A stretch of DNA of 64,000 nucleotides from NCBI RefSeq assembly GCF_008632455.1, contig NZ_CP043929.1, positions 2,170,001 through 2,234,000 on the forward strand, given 5' to 3'. Of this stretch, positions 60,598 to 64,000 are shown one piece after another. Positions within the stretch are counted from its first letter, which is position 1, and each line of letters starts with the position of its first letter. The notes under the pieces are model-generated. The model had not been told where the DNA came from. It worked only from the letters and a program-made list of their open reading frames with translations, and did no database searches. Source of the DNA: Methylomonas rhizoryzae. GTDB lineage: Bacteria > Pseudomonadota > Gammaproteobacteria > Methylococcales > Methylomonadaceae. The translations under genes were made by a program, and so were the position numbers.

Positions 60598-61959
60598 TTA
60601 CTCTGTTATTTTTCTAGCCAGCTCCGCAGCGTAACCGGTATAGCTATGCGGGGTTAAAGTCATCAACTCCGCTTTTGCCGGTTCCGGAATCTGTAATTTT
60701 TCTACGAACGCTCTCATGCCGTCGCCGGTCACGCGCTGGCCGCGGGTCAATTCCTTTAATTTCTCGTAAGGTTTTTCGATGCCGTAACGCCGCATTACGG
60801 TTTGAATCGGTTCTGCCAACACTTCCCAGTTCATATCCAAATCTTGATCCAGTGCCGCCGGATTCAATTCCAGCTTGGAGATGCCTTTCAAGCTGGATTG
60901 GATGGCGATGCTGGTGTGGGCGATGCCGACGCCGATGTTGCGCAACACGGTCGAATCGGTCAGGTCGCGCTGCCAACGCGACACCGGCAATTTGTCGGCC
61001 AGAAAGCTGAAAATCGCGTTGGCCAAGCCGAGATTGCCTTCCGAGTTTTCGAAATCGATCGGGTTGACCTTGTGCGGCATGGTCGAGGAGCCGACTTCGC
61101 CGGCGATGGTTTTTTGCTTGAAATAACCCAGCGAGATATAGCCCCAAACGTCGCGGTCGAAATCCAGCAGGATGGTGTTGAAGCGCGACAAGGCGTGGAA
61201 AAACTCCGCCATGTAGTCGTGCGGCTCGATCTGGATCGTGTAAGGGTTGAACGTCAGGCCCAGCGACTCGACGAAGTTTTGTGCAAACTGCGCCCAGTCC
61301 ACATCCGGGTAAGCCACGCTGTGCGCGTTGTAATTGCCGACCGCGCCGTTGATCTTGCCCAGCAGTTCGACCTGGGCGAGTTGTTGGCGCTGGCGTTGCA
61401 TGCGCGCCACCACATTGGCCATTTCTTTACCGACCGTGGTCGGTGTGGCCGACTGGCCGTGGGTGCGCGACAGCATCGGTTGTTCGGCGCTGTCCAATGC
61501 CAGTTTTTTGATGGCATCTATCGTGGCGTCGATCTCGGCCAGCACCAGGCCGCGGCCTTCCTTCAGCATCAAGGCATAAGACAGGTTGTTGATGTCTTCC
61601 GAGGTGCAGGCGAAGTGGATGAACTCGTTGACGGCATGCAGTTCGGCGTTGTCCTTGATTTTGGCTTTCAGAAAATACTCGACCGCCTTGACGTCGTGGT
61701 TGGTCGTCTTCTCGATGTCCTTGACAGCTTGGGCGTCGGCTTCGGAGAAACTGCTGACGATTTTATTCAGCATGTCGTTCGCTTCGGCAGACAAAGCTGG
61801 CACTTCGACGATCTTGGTTTCGGCAGCCAGGGCTTGCAGCCAGCGCACTTCGACTTCTACGCGATAACGGATCAAACCGTATTCGCTGAATATGGGGCGC
61901 AAGGCGTCGACTTTGCCGGCGTAGCGGCCGTCGATGGGGGAGATGGAGGTGAGGGTCAT
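60598..61959 (-). CDS. purB: Adenylosuccinate lyase
   Basis: PurB (453 residues, normal length) cleaves SAICAR in purine synthesis and adenylosuccinate to AMP. It begins MTLTSISPIDGRYAGKVDAL, has TNHDVKAVEYFLK, HFACTSEDINNLSYAL with the catalytic loop region, RTHGQSATPTTVGKE and the signature GSSTMPHKVNPIDFEN. All are standard for the E. coli-like PurB branch. It is on the opposite strand to the eCIS operon, and the Septu-like genes lie upstream on the same strand with a 48-bp gap. Confidence 0.97.
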   Translation of the reverse strand: MTLTSISPIDGRYAGKVDALRPIFSEYGLIRYRVEVEVRWLQALAAETKIVEVPALSAEANDMLNKIVSSFSEADAQAVKDIEKTTNHDVKAVEYFLKAKIKDNAELHAVNEFIHFACTSEDINNLSYALMLKEGRGLVLAEIDATIDAIKKLALDSAEQPMLSRTHGQSATPTTVGKEMANVVARMQRQRQQLAQVELLGKINGAVGNYNAHSVAYPDVDWAQFAQNFVESLGLTFNPYTIQIEPHDYMAEFFHALSRFNTILLDFDRDVWGYISLGYFKQKTIAGEVGSSTMPHKVNPIDFENSEGNLGLANAIFSFLADKLPVSRWQRDLTDSTVLRNIGVGIAHTSIAIQSSLKGISKLELNPAALDQDLDMNWEVLAEPIQTVMRRYGIEKPYEKLKELTRGQRVTGDGMRAFVEKLQIPEPAKAELMTLTPHSYTGYAAELARKITE

Positions 61960-62007
61960 GGTGTGTGTCCTAAATTTCTAAAACGTAAAACGGTTTGCCT
62001 GCGGTGG

Positions 62008-62700
62008 CTAGATTTGCCCGCCGGGGCGTTGAATCGGTTGGGTGTTTTCGTCGAAGCACGCCTTGGCTGTGCCGGGAAAGGCTTCTATCAGACGGCGGCG
62101 CATGTCAACATCGTCTTGGAATACCGTCATCCAGACGGACCAGAAGCCTCGTTGTATTGTCATTTCGACAATCTCGGTTCTACGTTCCTCGGTGTCGAAG
62201 GCTGCCAGTTGTGACTTTCGCTTAGCGGCATTTTGCCAAGCTTGTTGCCGATGCAGCCAGCGTTTGTCTTTGCTGGTAGGAGTTTGTTGGCCGGAAATTT
62301 GGCTATCAGGATGTTTATTCAAGCCCAGCGCTAGCCAAGTTGCTTCGATCTTTCGATTAATTGAATCGGTATGGATTTTATTCGGCAATACTCTGCCTTG
62401 TGAGTCGTAATTAAAGGCCATAAAGGTATTGTCGCTGTCGGGCCAAAGATAATCTTCTAAGTTCAATTGACCATGACCTTTGCCGGAATTGCAGTTGCCG
62501 CAGGCTAACAAAAAATTGTTCCAACTAAATTTAGTTTCCGGGTATTCATTTTTCGGTTTTTTATGTTCGACATGAATGCCGCTGGCAATCCATCGTTCGC
62601 AATATGAACAATATTCGCCTAGCCGTTCTATTAACGGCTGTTGAGCTCTTTCATAGGGATTTATTTCGCCTAGGTCTGTTCCTTTTTCAATCGGACGCAT
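62008..62700 (-). CDS. ptuB: HNH endonuclease, PtuB-like (type I Septu / retron HNH)
   Basis: This 230-residue protein carries an HNH nuclease core: YCSYCERW (first zinc Cys pair), IHVEHKKPKNEYP (catalytic His), WNNFLLACGNCNSGKG (Asn and second Cys pair). This matches the HNH family (TIGR02646-type) that pairs with an AAA ATPase in type I Septu defence and in some retrons. The start lies two bases after the stop of the ATPase gene. Septu systems stop phage growth by acting on nucleic acid. The exact trigger is not told by sequence. The naming as ptuB rests on the pairing. Confidence 0.82.
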   Translation of the reverse strand: MRPIEKGTDLGEINPYERAQQPLIERLGEYCSYCERWIASGIHVEHKKPKNEYPETKFSWNNFLLACGNCNSGKGHGQLNLEDYLWPDSDNTFMAFNYDSQGRVLPNKIHTDSINRKIEATWLALGLNKHPDSQISGQQTPTSKDKRWLHRQQAWQNAAKRKSQLAAFDTEERRTEIVEMTIQRGFWSVWMTVFQDDVDMRRRLIEAFPGTAKACFDENTQPIQRPGGQI

Positions 62701-62702
62701 GG

Positions 62703-64000
62703 CTATTTATCTTTTGAAGCTAATACGGAATCGCGTTCGAATTTTAATTGTGCTGCGAATGCCGGATCATCGCTGAAAGGAATGGATAATTCGTCTAATT
62801 TTGACCGTAACTGCATGACTTCCATATCCGATTCGTTTTTTACTTCGTGCAATTTTCGATAGTAGGCTTCGGCAGCGTCCATCATGTCCAGATAGCGTTT
62901 GCTCTTTTGCGGAATTTCGACATGTTGCTGCTCTTCGGCAATATCTTCGATACTTTCGCTTTCAATCGCAATCGGCTGGGCTTTTTCCAAGTCCCAAAGT
63001 AAACAATCTTCACGTCCATACAGCGACTGGATAATAAACGGCGAATGGCTGCTGGCGACGAATTGGACTTTGGGAAAGGTATTCAATAAACGGCCAACGA
63101 CTTCCCGCTGCCATTTCGGGTGCAAATGCAGGTCGATTTCATCGATCAGCACGATGCCTTCGGTTTGTTTGATGACGTCGGCTTCCAGTTGCGGATTCAG
63201 CGTCGCCATACGATAGGCAATGTCGGCGACCATGCCTATCATGTTGCGGTAACCGTCGCTGAGGAGGTGGAATGGGATAGGTTGGGTTTTACCCTGAATT
63301 TCTGTTTCGATCCTGATTTCATCCCAATCGACGTCCCACCATACACGTTTGGCGCCGGGAATCATTTCGATGATGGCGTTGCGGACAGCTTCTAGTACGT
63401 GGCGAGTTTCATTTTTTTGCAACGCTGCCAATTCTTGGGTTTTAAACCAGCGGAATATTTGTTCTATATGGGAACCTGGGTTTAGATAGTTTTTGTAGCC
63501 CAAAAAACGTGAGCTTGGAGGGAGAGTGTCAATTTCATTCCGATCTAGTTTCCTCCATAGACGAGCTGTACCATAATAGGTAATTATAGGAAGTATGGTA
63601 GACGTATTCTTTAGGTTGGAAAATTGTTTTTCCAAAGATATAGTCGTTGCTGAATTATTCAATGAGTCTTGAAGAATGGTGCTGTTCCTATTAAACAAGA
63701 ATAAGCTTTTTGAGTCTCTGCCATGTTTCCATTCAAAACGGTTGTTGTTGGTTGTATATTCGGCATCAATAAATGTTTGTTGTTCATATTCTTTGGTGAT
63801 GCTTTGTCCCATTGAGCTTATTGTAAAGCTCATATCGTCGAGAGATAAACTTCTTTCGCAAGTGATTTGATTAGTAGAAAACTGAGATAATAAGTCTTGA
63901 ATATTAAGTGATAATGAGTCCAATATTGTAGTTTTTCCACTGCCATTGTCGCCAATCAATAAAGTAAATCTGTCAGAAAAATCAATTTCGTATTTTTCAA
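62703..64000 (-). CDS. ptuA: AAA family ATPase, PtuA-like, cut by the window edge
   Basis: This frame is open to the right edge, so the start and a short N-terminal part are missing. 432 residues are visible. Walker A GDNGSGKTTILDSL is near the visible N-terminus, with EKYEIDFSDRFTLLI before it. Walker B is EGIVLIDEIDLHLHPKWQ, and the following FVASSHSPFIIQSL is typical of OLD/SMC-like ABC ATPases (AAA_15/AAA_21). Such an ATPase next to an HNH gene is the PtuA-PtuB layout of type I Septu. The base composition is more AT-rich than most of the window, as often in defence genes, suggesting transfer. Confidence 0.82.
   Translation of the reverse strand, partial: EKYEIDFSDRFTLLIGDNGSGKTTILDSLSLNIQDLLSQFSTNQITCERSLSLDDMSFTISSMGQSITKEYEQQTFIDAEYTTNNNRFEWKHGRDSKSLFLFNRNSTILQDSLNNSATTISLEKQFSNLKNTSTILPIITYYGTARLWRKLDRNEIDTLPPSSRFLGYKNYLNPGSHIEQIFRWFKTQELAALQKNETRHVLEAVRNAIIEMIPGAKRVWWDVDWDEIRIETEIQGKTQPIPFHLLSDGYRNMIGMVADIAYRMATLNPQLEADVIKQTEGIVLIDEIDLHLHPKWQREVVGRLLNTFPKVQFVASSHSPFIIQSLYGREDCLLWDLEKAQPIAIESESIEDIAEEQQHVEIPQKSKRYLDMMDAAEAYYRKLHEVKNESDMEVMQLRSKLDELSIPFSDDPAFAAQLKFERDSVLASKDK

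Noticed and set aside
60466..60657. 63-residue open frame overlapping the purB end
   Set aside because: Its composition and overlap with purB on the other strand suggest chance. No ribosome-binding site was seen.
1..64000. CRISPR arrays, tRNA or rRNA genes
   Set aside because: No regularly spaced direct repeats and no cloverleaf or rRNA sequence were noticed by eye. A dedicated search was not possible.

Overview
The window looks like a chromosome segment of a gammaproteobacterium. The housekeeping genes (rpoS, dnaQ, ppk1, rlmD, truA, purB, a hom-thrC-recJ block) are gammaproteobacterial in type. A YfiR-family protein beside a CHASE8-type hybrid kinase, together with the general style of the proteins, suggests a Methylomonas-like methanotroph. 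That genus-level guess is inference.

Layout. 0-6.2 kb holds a c-di-GMP signalling cluster on the + strand: the 3' end of a YfiR-family gene, a very large hybrid sensor kinase with a C-terminal GGDEF-EAL output that is broken by three single-base frameshifts, and an HDOD protein. 6.3-14 kb is a + strand metabolic run: alaC, hom, thrC, a terminator, recJ, a GT39-type glycosyltransferase and a PAP2 phosphatase. 14-15.8 kb holds mobB-moeA on the - strand. 15.9-17.7 kb holds a membrane J-domain protein and rpoS. 17.9-20.7 kb holds dnaQ and ppk1 on the - strand, with a strikingly folded convergent spacer between rpoS and dnaQ. 20.8-24.4 kb holds cysM, rlmD, an L,D-transpeptidase and truA on the + strand. 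24.5-28.4 kb holds aspC, mtaB and a SpmA/SpmB-like membrane protein on the - strand.

The main attraction is 28.9-60.1 kb: 21 tightly packed + strand genes forming an extracellular contractile injection system (eCIS), a headless phage-tail-like machine. Recognisable parts are a DUF4255 (Pvc16/Afp16-like) protein, a large tail sheath, a tail tube, a divergent second sheath-like protein, a second tube-like protein, a Cis7-like tube/baseplate adaptor, a 55-residue DUF5908-like protein (Pvc6/Afp6-like), a two-gene spike (gp27-like and gp5-like), gp25, baseplate J, a gpI-like baseplate protein, an AAA+ ATPase (Pvc15/Afp15-like) and a 1243-residue DUF4157 (eCIS core domain) protein carrying an HNH-like nuclease motif, the likely effector. 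Less familiar parts are a protein with a C-terminal membrane helix, three consecutive large proteins sharing an N-terminal motif, a two-domain protein with a proline-rich linker, and a terminal TPR protein. No capsid, portal, terminase, integrase or lysis genes are present, so this is not a prophage. No tape-measure protein, tail fibre or PAAR tip was recognised.

The right end holds purB and, truncated by the window edge, an ATPase-HNH pair of the type I Septu (PtuA-PtuB) kind, also found as the effector module of some retrons. A 470-bp stretch between the eCIS operon and purB has no gene and may hold a decayed retroelement leader.
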